A stretch of DNA of 33,027 nt from Aggregatibacter actinomycetemcomitans DSM 8324 (GTDB lineage: Bacteria > Pseudomonadota > Gammaproteobacteria > Enterobacterales > Pasteurellaceae): assembly GCF_000372365.1 (NCBI RefSeq), contig NZ_AQUU01000019.1, forward strand, positions 1 to 33,027. The letters run 5' to 3'. This document shows, piece by piece, positions 8,126-14,769 of the stretch. The notes under the pieces are model-generated. The model ran no database searches, was not told the DNA's origin, and saw only the letters and a list, made by a program, of their open reading frames with translations. Position 1 is the first letter of the stretch; each line of letters begins with the position of its first letter. The position numbers and the translations under genes are program-made.

Positions 8126-8420
8126 AATCTCCCCAGTTTGCTGCGGTTTTGATTTTGTAGGTTTGCCCCCGATAGTCCACCAGGTCACCGATATTGAGCT
8201 GCTGTTGCGTGTAAACTTTAATAGACGGCAAATAGCGCTCACCTTCCGGCAATAGCAAAACATCGTTAGGCGATGTAGGAATTACAATCGCGGTGATTTG
8301 TTGCTTTTCATACCTCACATCAAAGCCACTTGCAGAATGCGATCCTGATTGCTTTTGAACAGTGATTTGCTGACGAAATCGGCTATTTAAAAAGCGCCCC
8401 GATTGATTAATTAGGCTCAT
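8049..8420 (-). CDS. Head closure / neck protein, putative
   Basis: A 123-residue beta-rich protein (MSLINQSGRFLNSRFRQQIT...) with IGDLVDYRGQTYKIKTAANW near 75-95. This is like small head-closure or adaptor proteins that follow the gp10-like gene in siphophage and myophage head modules. It overlaps the upstream gene by 4 bp and the downstream tail terminator by 77 bp. No catalytic motif is visible. The role is inferred from position between the gp10-like and tail-terminator genes. Confidence 0.55.
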   Translation of the reverse strand: MSLINQSGRFLNSRFRQQITVQKQSGSHSASGFDVRYEKQQITAIVIPTSPNDVLLLPEGERYLPSIKVYTQQQLNIGDLVDYRGQTYKIKTAANWGDYGYYNNIGVRHSQTAKVDSTGFTVT

Positions 8421-8863
8421 TTGACAATACCCCTCACAGATTGGCGCATTTTGCCTGTGTCAATTAAAGGCTTGCTTGACTTCTTGCGTCTAATGGTTGA
8501 TTTGGCGTTTGCTACCCATTCACCCTTGACGATATTCATCTGCACATCACCTTGCGCCATAACGGACAATCGTTCATAGATTTGCGCAGCAGGTACACCC
8601 TGATCGAACCATTGGATAAAAAGTGCGGTATATTTTTCCTGATTTTCCTCAAGCGTCTGGCGCAGGAAAGGACGGGCAGGAATATGTTCGTTACCGAACT
8701 CCAACACCGCCGCTAAGGAAGCGAGATTAAAGTTTTCACTCCCTTTTACCTTCTCATCAAACTCTGCGGGGAACCCCACATAAACCGCCTTTTCTTTTAG
8801 CGACTTCATCTGCTCAATCAGTTGTTTCGCCGCGCTGAAATTAGCCGTTACAGTTACCGCCAT
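8417..8863 (-). CDS. HK97 gp10-like neck / tail completion protein
   Basis: A 148-residue protein with the family hallmarks: a central LEFGNEHIPARPFLRQTL (about 75-92) matching the EFG...PARPFLR motif of gp10-like proteins, and a C-terminal KPLIDTGKMRQSVRG matching the usual DTG.L..S motif. These proteins act at the head-tail joint. It begins one base before the stop of the DUF4054 gene and overlaps the next gene by ATGA. A USS copy lies within it at 8620-8629. Confidence 0.8.
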   Translation of the reverse strand: MAVTVTANFSAAKQLIEQMKSLKEKAVYVGFPAEFDEKVKGSENFNLASLAAVLEFGNEHIPARPFLRQTLEENQEKYTALFIQWFDQGVPAAQIYERLSVMAQGDVQMNIVKGEWVANAKSTIRRKKSSKPLIDTGKMRQSVRGIVK

Positions 8864-9223
8864 TTAAGCCACCATAACGCCTACACCAATCAATCTACGC
8901 AAGCGCAAATACTCTTGCCCATACGCCGTAAGCTGATAAAAATCATCAGAACCATTTGCGGAAATTGGTGCCGTATAACTCACCGACAATTCGCCCGCAC
9001 TTTCGCTTGCGAGATTACGGTTTGCGGCACCTCCGCTAATTTCTGCGTCCGCACTAAGTTTGAGCAAATGCGCGGTTAATGCCATTACACCGCGATCGTA
9101 TAATTTACCCCACTGAACTTTGCTTACTTCCGCCTGTGCGTCAGAAAGAAAAAGACCGATACGTTTTGCATCGGTCTTTCCAAATTCAGTATAGCGCAAT
9201 AAAAAATCTTCGGTTAATGGCAT
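8864..9223 (-). CDS. Head-tail adaptor (DUF4054 family)
   Basis: A 119-residue mostly helical protein with KVQWGKLYDRGVMALTAHLL (about 35-55), then a small-residue stretch and YGQEYLRLRRLIGVGVMVA at the C terminus. Both segments match DUF4054 connector proteins, which dock under the portal. It sits directly after the major capsid gene, the usual place. No anomalies seen. Confidence 0.8.
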   Translation of the reverse strand: MPLTEDFLLRYTEFGKTDAKRIGLFLSDAQAEVSKVQWGKLYDRGVMALTAHLLKLSADAEISGGAANRNLASESAGELSVSYTAPISANGSDDFYQLTAYGQEYLRLRRLIGVGVMVA

Positions 9224-9233
9224 AACTCACCCC

Positions 9234-10148
9234 TTAGTAGTCGACATAAAGCGCTGAATCAGGCTCCATGAATGTTACACCACCAAATGCCATACGCAAA
9301 CCTGATTCAAAGGCTAATAAGCCCTTAGGCTGTGCGTCTAATACAGTTGGCGACATCGGCACGTCAAAGATAACGTGTTCTTTGCTGTTGACGTAAACCA
9401 TCGCGCGAGTTTTACCGTCTGTTACGCGAGTACCGTAATTGGATGGTAGCGCTTTAATCGCAACTTGACGACCGGCTGCCGCAGAAAGATGTTTAGTTAA
9501 AAACTCTAACGCGGTAGTGTCGGTGTTTGCGCGTTGCACCAATGCCAAGTGAGCCAAATCAAGGCTATCAATGGCGAAAGTGTTCGGCGCTTCAATGCGT
9601 TTGGTTTTCTCCATGCCTTTAAGGAAAATTTCTTTGAAGAAAGCCACGGCTTTATCAAAGTCCATTGCCTGAACTTTGGTGTTTTGTGCAGCACCTTTGA
9701 TCGCATACACTTCCACAGATTTGTTGTTCAGCAAACCGGTTAAACGGGAATCTTTGGCATGACCCAAGAACGCGACTTTTTGCAAAGTTTGTTGTGCATT
9801 TTTATTTAATGCCATGATTTTTGCGGTGTTCAGCGCTAAGCCCAATAATTTACCTTGCTCAAGCTCAGGTTTAGTCCATGTTACGGATTTCGCCCACGGT
9901 ACAATGTAAGAGCGGGTCGGCGTAAAGCCTACTTCCACTTGATCAAGGGTGCTTGTGCCTACGGTAATCAAACCATCGTCAAGGGAACCGTGTTCATCGG
10001 CGCCATAATGCAGTTTTTCGGTAATGCCTACCGCAGTTTGCTGATCTACATAAACAAATTGCGGGAAGACGATTTCAGGATATTTTGTTTCTGCAATATC
10101 CTTACTTACGGCGGTTAAGCCATTTTTTACATAAGCCAATAATGACAT
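9234..10148 (-). CDS. Major capsid protein (DUF2184 family)
   Basis: A 304-residue protein with the DUF2184 pattern: KYPEIVFPQFVYVDQQTAVG near 22-41, DEVGFTPTRSYI-like strands, AFLGHAKDSRLTGLLNN near 127-143, a long helix with FFKEIFLKGMEKTKR, and a C-terminal MAFGGVTFMEPDSALYVDY. It has the HK97 capsid fold by family knowledge. It is preceded by the cement protein and protease/scaffold genes and followed by the connector genes, the normal head module order. Confidence 0.92.
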   Translation of the reverse strand: MSLLAYVKNGLTAVSKDIAETKYPEIVFPQFVYVDQQTAVGITEKLHYGADEHGSLDDGLITVGTSTLDQVEVGFTPTRSYIVPWAKSVTWTKPELEQGKLLGLALNTAKIMALNKNAQQTLQKVAFLGHAKDSRLTGLLNNKSVEVYAIKGAAQNTKVQAMDFDKAVAFFKEIFLKGMEKTKRIEAPNTFAIDSLDLAHLALVQRANTDTTALEFLTKHLSAAAGRQVAIKALPSNYGTRVTDGKTRAMVYVNSKEHVIFDVPMSPTVLDAQPKGLLAFESGLRMAFGGVTFMEPDSALYVDY

Positions 10149-10159
10149 TGGATCACTCC

Positions 10160-10609
10160 TTAAAGTTTGGTAATTAACGCTAATTGACCTTTAACATCAA
10201 TTACGTTGTAATCAGTTGCGATCGCGTTGGTTGCGTCCGCTTTGCCTTGGATTGTGCCTGATTTTTTATTGCCATTTTCTACGGCTATAGCATAAACCTT
10301 GTCGCAGCGAGCAACGGTTTCACCATCTGCCACAATCACCCAAATTGCGTCGGCAGGCGCAATATGCATGACATCTACCAACTCACCTTCCTTCCATTCG
10401 TCTTGGATTCGGCTTGCCAAAACTACACCGGCGATAACGTCAGTTTTTGCTGCTAAGGCTTTTACACCACCGGCAGCATTTAACGCGACGAATAACCCTG
10501 CTTTTAATGCGCCACCAGAAACCATTTCGGCACTTGTTTTTGCACTGGCAAGGTTGCCCTTACCTAACTCACCCGCACGCGCAGGCGCTTGTTCATAAGC
10601 GTAACTCAT
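10160..10609 (-). CDS. Capsid cement / decoration protein
   Basis: A 149-residue alanine- and glycine-rich protein (MSYAYEQAPARAGELGKGN...) with VIAGVVLASR, GELVDVMHIAPADAIWV and a C-terminal VIDVKGQLALITKL. It resembles the structural cement proteins found immediately upstream of DUF2184 capsids, which stabilise the expanded shell. The 11-bp gap to the capsid gene and high likely expression fit. The call rests on pattern and position. Confidence 0.75.
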   Translation of the reverse strand: MSYAYEQAPARAGELGKGNLASAKTSAEMVSGGALKAGLFVALNAAGGVKALAAKTDVIAGVVLASRIQDEWKEGELVDVMHIAPADAIWVIVADGETVARCDKVYAIAVENGNKKSGTIQGKADATNAIATDYNVIDVKGQLALITKL

Positions 10610-10622
10610 TTAGTCACCCTCC

Positions 10623-11735
10623 TTAACTGTTGTAATTTTTATTGAAGTCAATCGTTGGCGCAGCTTTATTTGGCGCAGCGTCACCAAGCAAAATACTACC
10701 AAGTGATTTGCGTTCATCAGCCAATTTCGCCACAACCGCTTTTGCAGTTTGATATGCGCCGGAAATCTCCGCATCGGATAACTTAGCAGCTTCGTCTTTC
10801 GTGAAAATGCCTTGGGCCACTACCGCACTTTCTTGAATTTCACGAACGGTTGCGTTATCAGCGAACTTCACATCTTTGAAAACGGTTTGAGCGTCAGCTA
10901 ATAAGGCAGCTTTTTTCGCGTCTGCTTCCTGTTTCGCTTGTGCGTCTTTCAACTGTTGAATTTCAGCGTCTTTTGCCGCTAATTTTTTTTCGTATTCTTC
11001 TTTGTCCACGTTGTCTTCCTTTTCTTTTTTCGGATCGGATTCATCGTTTTTAGGCTCAGTCGGCTTTTTCTCCCCTTCCGGTTTGCCTTCACCATCCTTG
11101 CCTTTTTTTTCTTCATCTTCATCTTCGATTTGTTTTTTCTGCTCGTCCGATAACTTAATACCGAACGCACCTAAAAACGCATCGAGGAATTTTGCGGTTT
11201 TACCCATAATGGTTTTATCCTCATCGGCAAGTTTTACACCTCCACCGCAACGACCCTTTGCCACAATCGCTACGTGGTTGCCGATCATCGGCGACATCTC
11301 AAAATCTGCATCTTGTACGGTTGACAGCTTAATATCGCAGTCATAGCCGCAAGACAATTGCTCAACGCCTTGTTCCTGCACGGTTTTAATCGCGTTTTCG
11401 TCATAAATCCACGCTTCCGCTGTCAGTTCATCACCAACGCGCTTCACATTGCGCACCACACCAACTGAAAGTTGTTTCCAGTTTTTGGCATTTACGCCGT
11501 CTTCCGGGTGTCCGATAGTCAGCGTGGCATTTTCAAAACTCTTAATGGTTTCGTCACCAAACAAAGATTTCTCCGTTCGGGCGACTTTCTTAATACCTTC
11601 TTCTTCCAAGCCGAGTTCGGTTGCCAGATAGTCAAACACGCCAACCTTGGAAATGGTTGCCGGCACAACTAAGAAACCGTCCTTGGTGATGGTACGCTGC
11701 GTTTTTGCCTGCGCTGTTTTATCTGTGAATTTCAT
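10623..11735 (-). CDS. Prohead protease with scaffold tail (DUF2213 family)
   Basis: A 370-residue protein. Residues 1-150 match DUF2213: DGFLVVPATISKVGVFDY, TLTIGHPEDG (a His of the type proposed for herpesvirus-like proteases) and QLSCGYDCD. Residues 185-270 are highly charged (runs of K, E and D) and form coiled coil. The last 90 residues are helical with VVAKLADERKSLGSILLGDAA. This is the common fusion of head maturation protease and scaffold, in which the scaffold part is digested during capsid maturation. It lies just upstream of cement and capsid genes and just downstream of a strong terminator at 11749-11778. Confidence 0.85.
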   Translation of the reverse strand: MKFTDKTAQAKTQRTITKDGFLVVPATISKVGVFDYLATELGLEEEGIKKVARTEKSLFGDETIKSFENATLTIGHPEDGVNAKNWKQLSVGVVRNVKRVGDELTAEAWIYDENAIKTVQEQGVEQLSCGYDCDIKLSTVQDADFEMSPMIGNHVAIVAKGRCGGGVKLADEDKTIMGKTAKFLDAFLGAFGIKLSDEQKKQIEDEDEEKKGKDGEGKPEGEKKPTEPKNDESDPKKEKEDNVDKEEYEKKLAAKDAEIQQLKDAQAKQEADAKKAALLADAQTVFKDVKFADNATVREIQESAVVAQGIFTKDEAAKLSDAEISGAYQTAKAVVAKLADERKSLGSILLGDAAPNKAAPTIDFNKNYNS

Positions 11736-11748
11736 TATTTACCCCAAT

Positions 11749-11778
11749 AAAAAACCGCCTACATTGCTGTAAGCGGTT
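11749..11778 (-). terminator. Strong terminator after the toxin/immunity/remnant unit
   Basis: An 11-bp stem (AACCGCTTACA / TGTAGGCGGTT on the minus strand, one G-T pair) with a GCAA loop is followed by TTTTTTATT. It insulates the protease-capsid genes from the MuF unit. The late genes downstream must therefore be read through by antitermination or from another promoter. Confidence 0.85.
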
Positions 11779-12145
11779 AGTTAATTTGAAACGGAAAGCT
11801 CAATTGCTCCATTTGCGTTAAACGCACCACAATTTCTTGATAGGTATATTTTTCCATTTTTCGCTTTTGCAGTGCGCGAGCTGCTTCACTACCTCGTTTT
11901 TTAGATTCACTCTCGTTTTCTTCCAGAACCTCTCGTTGCTGTCTAATATCTTCCTACTTAGCAATACCAAGCTTCCAATAATCCCAAAGTACTTCGTACC
12001 AATCTTTTTGATATTCAATGAGTTTAGCCTTGATTTCAGGCTTCACGCGAGAAGGATTGACACCAAATAACCAACCTTTTACACTACTTATCCACCTGAT
12101 TATGATGGATTGATTTCGCGAACAATTCAGCTCTTGTTGATAGAT
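11777..12145 (-). pseudogene. Remnant of P22-type antirepressor (P22_AR_N)
   Basis: One minus frame from about 12145 to a TAA at 11777 contains VKGWLFGVNPSRVKPEIKAK, the well-conserved segment of P22-type antirepressor N-terminal domains. It continues to DYWKLGIAK, then meets an amber codon at 11956-11958, and goes on in the same frame as a charged helical tail (RQQREVLEENES...YTYQEIVVRL). No start codon or N-terminal half is present: homology begins at about 12095 where another remnant ends. Missing 5' half plus in-frame stop means it is broken. It ends on top of the terminator stem. Confidence 0.75.
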
Positions 12146-12149
12146 TCAT
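12084..12149 (-). pseudogene. Remnant of HD-type (p)ppGpp-hydrolase-like gene, N-terminal 21 codons
   Basis: An ATG at 12149, just after the stop of the 72-codon gene, reads MNLSTRAELFAKSIHHNQVDK and stops at 12084-12086. This is like the start of HD-domain small alarmone hydrolases and RelA/SpoT hydrolase domains (pattern A..FA...H..Q.DK.G.PY..H). Homology is lost exactly where antirepressor homology begins in another frame, which suggests a deletion junction near 12085-12100. The peptide is too short for certainty, but its place beside a RelA/SpoT-like toxin domain is suggestive. Confidence 0.45.
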
Positions 12150-12151
12150 TA

Positions 12152-12370
12152 TCAGTTTCTCATAAATCGAATAGCGTCACTTTCCGAAATAACCTTGAAA
12201 TCACTAAAACCACTTTCAAGTAAGCGCTCAGCCCATGAAATACCTCGTGAGGAATCCCACTCTAATTTTTTTGGCTCAAATACCGAAAAAGATAATAAAT
12301 CAGAAGGGTTTCCTCTGATAAGTTTCTGTCGATTCTCGCCAATGTTTGCTAAGTAATATTGAAAACTCAT
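12152..12370 (-). CDS. Candidate immunity protein for the MuF toxin domain
   Basis: A 72-residue acidic-to-neutral protein (MSFQYYLANIGENRQKLIRG...) of no family I recognise. It has no membrane segment or signal peptide. Its ATG overlaps the stop of the toxin-bearing MuF gene by 4 bp (12367-12370), so it is translationally coupled to it. Small unrelated genes directly after a polymorphic toxin gene are usually immunity proteins, and here no other head gene follows for about 400 bp. Function is inferred only from place and size. Confidence 0.5.
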   Translation of the reverse strand: MSFQYYLANIGENRQKLIRGNPSDLLSFSVFEPKKLEWDSSRGISWAERLLESGFSDFKVISESDAIRFMRN

Positions 12371-14769
12371 TTTTTATCCTCAATAAGTTCAATACCTTTT
12401 GGTACCTTAATTTTACTACTTAGCTTACGCATTTCAAGCAATAACTTCTCTTTTTCGTGGAATGGCGTTTTTGGATTTCTAAATTGCTTATAGATTTTAT
12501 GCAATAAACCATTTTTTAAGTCAAAACTCTGCTGTGTATGGTATTGCATTTCAAAAACATCACCATCTTCATTTTGGATAAATGTATTAACGCCTGTATA
12601 TGCGCTATCATTTTTCCAAGTGTTTTTGACTATGATAGTTTTATACCCCTTGATCGCCAACAAATACTGCATTGCTTTATAGCGAGTAACAAAATCCCCT
12701 TCCTTGAAAACTGTCGTGTACCGAATGGCATCACCAATTTTATTCAGTGACAGCGACTTGGAAAATCCATCTGCAACCTCAGCTTCAATTTTTCTCTTTA
12801 TTGAAGGCGCAGTTTTTAGACGATTTTCTAATCCGACAAGTTTACCACCTGCTTTTATGGTGATATTGTTAATATCTGCCGTAATTGTCTGTTCTATTTT
12901 CTTTGATTTTTCAACAAGTTTATCAATCGAAAGCGTCAAATTCTCTTTTACCGGTTCCGATAGTGTCTCTTGCGCTTTAGCTTTCGACTGCGCCTCGTCG
13001 AACACCGGAATTGCCACGCACCGGCAGTTGCTTACAAATACCGAATTTATGTTATAATAACCAGAAACAGTTTGGAGGTTATAAATATGACAAGACGCTT
13101 GAGTGACGACCTTATTAACCACGCGGCGAAACTCTATGCCCAAGGATTGAGCGTTGCCAAAGTTAGCACTATTATTGGTTGTAACCAAGAGACGCTTAGA
13201 AAGCGTTTCAAAGCTATCGGTGTAACGGTGTCCAAAATTGGGCGCTACCAAGGACATAATGCGATCTCTTTGCCAGTTGATGAAATCCTTGCCATGTATG
13301 AGAGCGGCACAAGCGAAAATATGATTGCTAAACATTTCAACGTCTCTCGAAATGTTATTCGCAGGTATTTGCTTTCCAATAATGCCAATATTCGCACCCA
13401 ATCCGAGGCAGAAAAGCTCAAGTGGAGTCAAATGAGCGACGAGCAAAGAACAAAGCAAGTTGAATCTGCTCATAAAGCTGCTACCGGTCGAACCAGAAGC
13501 ACACTTGAGAAGATCAAAATGGCTATCAGTAGAGAACAAAGCCTTGCAAATTACCATATCGGCATTGGTGAACCCGAGTTCAGGCAATTTCTTGATAAAC
13601 AAGGCATTCAATACATCTATCAAAAAGCTGTCGATGGATATAATCTCGATTTCGCTATCGGAAAAGTCGCCGTGGAACTTACCGCTTTTACTGGAAGATA
13701 TAGAAGTTCTAACGCCATTCAGAAGCAAAGAATTAAAAACTTGTTCAATCGTGGGTATCAAGTTCTTGCCGTTGAGTTTGACTGTGTCGAAAGTTTGCTT
13801 AATTTCGCAAGCGAGATAATCACCCACGTTAACCGAATCAATAGATTTAATTCCATTACTCGTCAATATTGGGTGATTAGGTGTCGCAAGCAAGACTGTA
13901 CCGTTATCCGTAACGAGCTCGGTCAATTTACCGCTATACCATCTGCGGTAGAGTTTCTCAGGACGTGGAAGACCTTTAAGTTCTGATTGACCAGGAAAAC
14001 AATTAAAATCATGACCCGGATTGCCAACCTCAGGAGGTTTGTCATAACTAAACACTTTACCGTCTAATTCCTCATGACTATCCCGCACGCGCTCATCACC
14101 CGCCGTACTCCACATATATTTTTTAACACCTAAATCTTCATGGCGTGCCTGCGTCAATGCGGCGTTAAGTTTTGAAGATTGGTCGCGGGCGATAAATGCA
14201 GCGCGCTTTTCGGTTTTTTGCCCAATGGCCTTAATTTGCGCAGCTAAATCTTTGTTTAAAGAGCCGCTAACCATTGCTCTAGTAACCGCACTTTTAACCT
14301 TATCCAAATATTGTGAGCTTATATTGGTTATCAGTTGAACATTATCAATCGTCAACGCATTGACTTTCTCGGCAATGTTCGGGCTATTGCGCAAATATCC
14401 CGCCAAATCCACGCCTGTTTGATTTTTCAGGTTGGTTGATACTTCCGCCTGGTTTTGTGCGTCGCCACGACTAACAAAACCCTGTGCTATATTTTCAGCC
14501 TGTGAAGTGCGGTCGGTTTTTTCGTACTTTTCCAAATATGCCAACAAGGCTTTCGCACTAATCGCCTTAAATCCCTCGGCGTCGTCCATAAAAAAAGAGC
14601 CTTGCGGTTGCTGCAAAGCTCTTTCTATGTCGTCCGTCATGGTTTTGACGAATTGTTTAAGCTGTTGTCTATACCAAAGTTCGGTTCGTTTACTGGTCTT
14701 CACTGTTCTGAACTTGCGCGCCTTCCATTTTTTCTGGCTCTTCAAAATTTCCGGCAAATTCATCAGCAT
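12367..14769 (-). CDS. MuF/SPP1 gp7-like minor head protein with intein and RelA/SpoT-like C-terminal toxin domain
   Basis: An 800-residue precursor. Residues 1-256 are the SPP1 gp7/MuF head protein, ending AGDERVRDSHEELDGKVFSY...PGHDFN. Residues 257-581 are an intein (next entry). Ligation would restore PGHDFN-CRCVAIPVFD, the conserved NCRC motif of the family. Residues about 640-800 resemble a RelA/SpoT nucleotidyltransferase: RLKTAPSIKRKI, IGDAIRYTT (D680, R683), YTGVNTF (724-730) and FEMQYHT (739-745). MuF proteins with C-terminal toxins are a known temperate-phage family; a (p)ppGpp/(p)ppApp-type product is inference. The ATG at 14769 has GAGGA nine bases upstream and overlaps the portal gene by 80 bp. 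Confidence 0.85.
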   Translation of the reverse strand: MLMNLPEILKSQKKWKARKFRTVKTSKRTELWYRQQLKQFVKTMTDDIERALQQPQGSFFMDDAEGFKAISAKALLAYLEKYEKTDRTSQAENIAQGFVSRGDAQNQAEVSTNLKNQTGVDLAGYLRNSPNIAEKVNALTIDNVQLITNISSQYLDKVKSAVTRAMVSGSLNKDLAAQIKAIGQKTEKRAAFIARDQSSKLNAALTQARHEDLGVKKYMWSTAGDERVRDSHEELDGKVFSYDKPPEVGNPGHDFNCFPGQSELKGLPRPEKLYRRWYSGKLTELVTDNGTVLLATPNHPILTSNGIKSIDSVNVGDYLACEIKQTFDTVKLNGKNLIPTIEQVFNSLLLNGVRTSISSSKSGKFHGDFSDSEIEIISIDSFLIDVLNALFIKKLPELGFTNADMVICKALFSTDSHFDLLKCASGSTGSSFMSRFNLLCSLLVAHLTPLELFCLGLGANIGIIGKQIPANNISRDVEMFSNHIFACAALIHGKDFINWQRDRIMSLVAPNFGHRYTDSFETLSKRLLVTTNNSANFGNAQSLGIEFRRVVNKVVTQASCHIYNLQTVSGYYNINSVFVSNCRCVAIPVFDEAQSKAKAQETLSEPVKENLTLSIDKLVEKSKKIEQTITADINNITIKAGGKLVGLENRLKTAPSIKRKIEAEVADGFSKSLSLNKIGDAIRYTTVFKEGDFVTRYKAMQYLLAIKGYKTIIVKNTWKNDSAYTGVNTFIQNEDGDVFEMQYHTQQSFDLKNGLLHKIYKQFRNPKTPFHEKEKLLLEMRKLSSKIKVPKGIELIEDKK
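13031..13058 (+). promoter_or_regulatory. Promoter of the antisense nuclease gene, inside the intein C-terminal codons
   Basis: A perfect TATAAT at 13053-13058 lies 16 bases after CTTACA (13031-13036). A GGAGG ribosome binding site follows at 13074-13078, eight bases before the ATG at 13087. On the other strand the same bases encode the block-G end of the intein (NINSVFVSN). Confidence 0.6.
13087..13986 (+). CDS. Homing-endonuclease-like protein (HTH + Vsr-like nuclease), antisense within the intein
   Basis: A 299-residue protein with its own promoter and strong GGAGG site, lying wholly within the intein DNA on the opposite strand. Residues 8-50 (LINHAAKLYAQGLSVAKVST...) and 64-98 (EILAMYESGTSENMIAKHFN...) are two helix-turn-helix units. 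Residues 115-150 look like a NUMOD-type DNA-binding segment. Residues 160-250 carry a PD-(D/E)XK/Vsr-like core: GEPEF (E164), YNLDFAIGKVAVELT (D188, E197) and IKNLFNRGYQVLAV. This matches free-standing EDxHD/Vsr-like homing nucleases in overall design, although the H and last D of that motif are not evident. It would cut intein-free MuF alleles and drive spread of the intein. The longer upstream frame is just intein/extein shadow. Confidence 0.8.
   Translation: MTRRLSDDLINHAAKLYAQGLSVAKVSTIIGCNQETLRKRFKAIGVTVSKIGRYQGHNAISLPVDEILAMYESGTSENMIAKHFNVSRNVIRRYLLSNNANIRTQSEAEKLKWSQMSDEQRTKQVESAHKAATGRTRSTLEKIKMAISREQSLANYHIGIGEPEFRQFLDKQGIQYIYQKAVDGYNLDFAIGKVAVELTAFTGRYRSSNAIQKQRIKNLFNRGYQVLAVEFDCVESLLNFASEIITHVNRINRFNSITRQYWVIRCRKQDCTVIRNELGQFTAIPSAVEFLRTWKTFKF

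Larger units (their letters stand above)
13027..14001 (-). mobile_element. Intein in the MuF-type head protein (325 residues)
   Basis: The intein begins at Cys257 (CFPGQSELKG), with a block-B motif LLATPNHPILT (TPNH, the TxxH of Hint domains). Its block-F-like segment is HIYNLQTVSGYYNI, and it ends SVFVSN before the +1 Cys of CRC. The penultimate residue is Ser instead of the usual His. The middle (about 110 to 290 of the intein) carries FHGDFSDSEIEI and SIDSFLIDVL-type segments seen in phage-head inteins without LAGLIDADG motifs. No nuclease is visible in the sense frame. Instead a complete nuclease-like gene lies on the opposite strand (13087-13986). Both splice junctions are seen in sequence; splicing activity is inferred. 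Confidence 0.85.

Noticed and set aside
8126-8263. Longer start for the tail terminator gene
   Set aside because: The extra 46 residues are the shadow of the overlapping neck gene, while the ATG at 8125 has GGGGAG directly upstream.
11002-11346. A 114-codon plus frame opposite the protease/scaffold
   Set aside because: Ser/Phe-rich composition is the reverse of the Lys/Glu-rich scaffold codons; a shadow.
11818-12018. A 66-codon minus frame in the antirepressor remnant
   Set aside because: It lies in a different frame from the recognisable GWLFGVNP segment, is lysine-rich without a domain, and has no ribosome binding site.
12970-13086. Upstream extension of the antisense nuclease gene to 12970
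   Set aside because: The added 39 codons are the reverse of the MuF NCRC region; the promoter and GGAGG both point to the ATG at 13087.
13460-13819. A 119-codon plus frame overlapping the nuclease gene
   Set aside because: It is a different frame within the same DNA, with no ribosome binding site or motif; the 299-residue frame explains the region.
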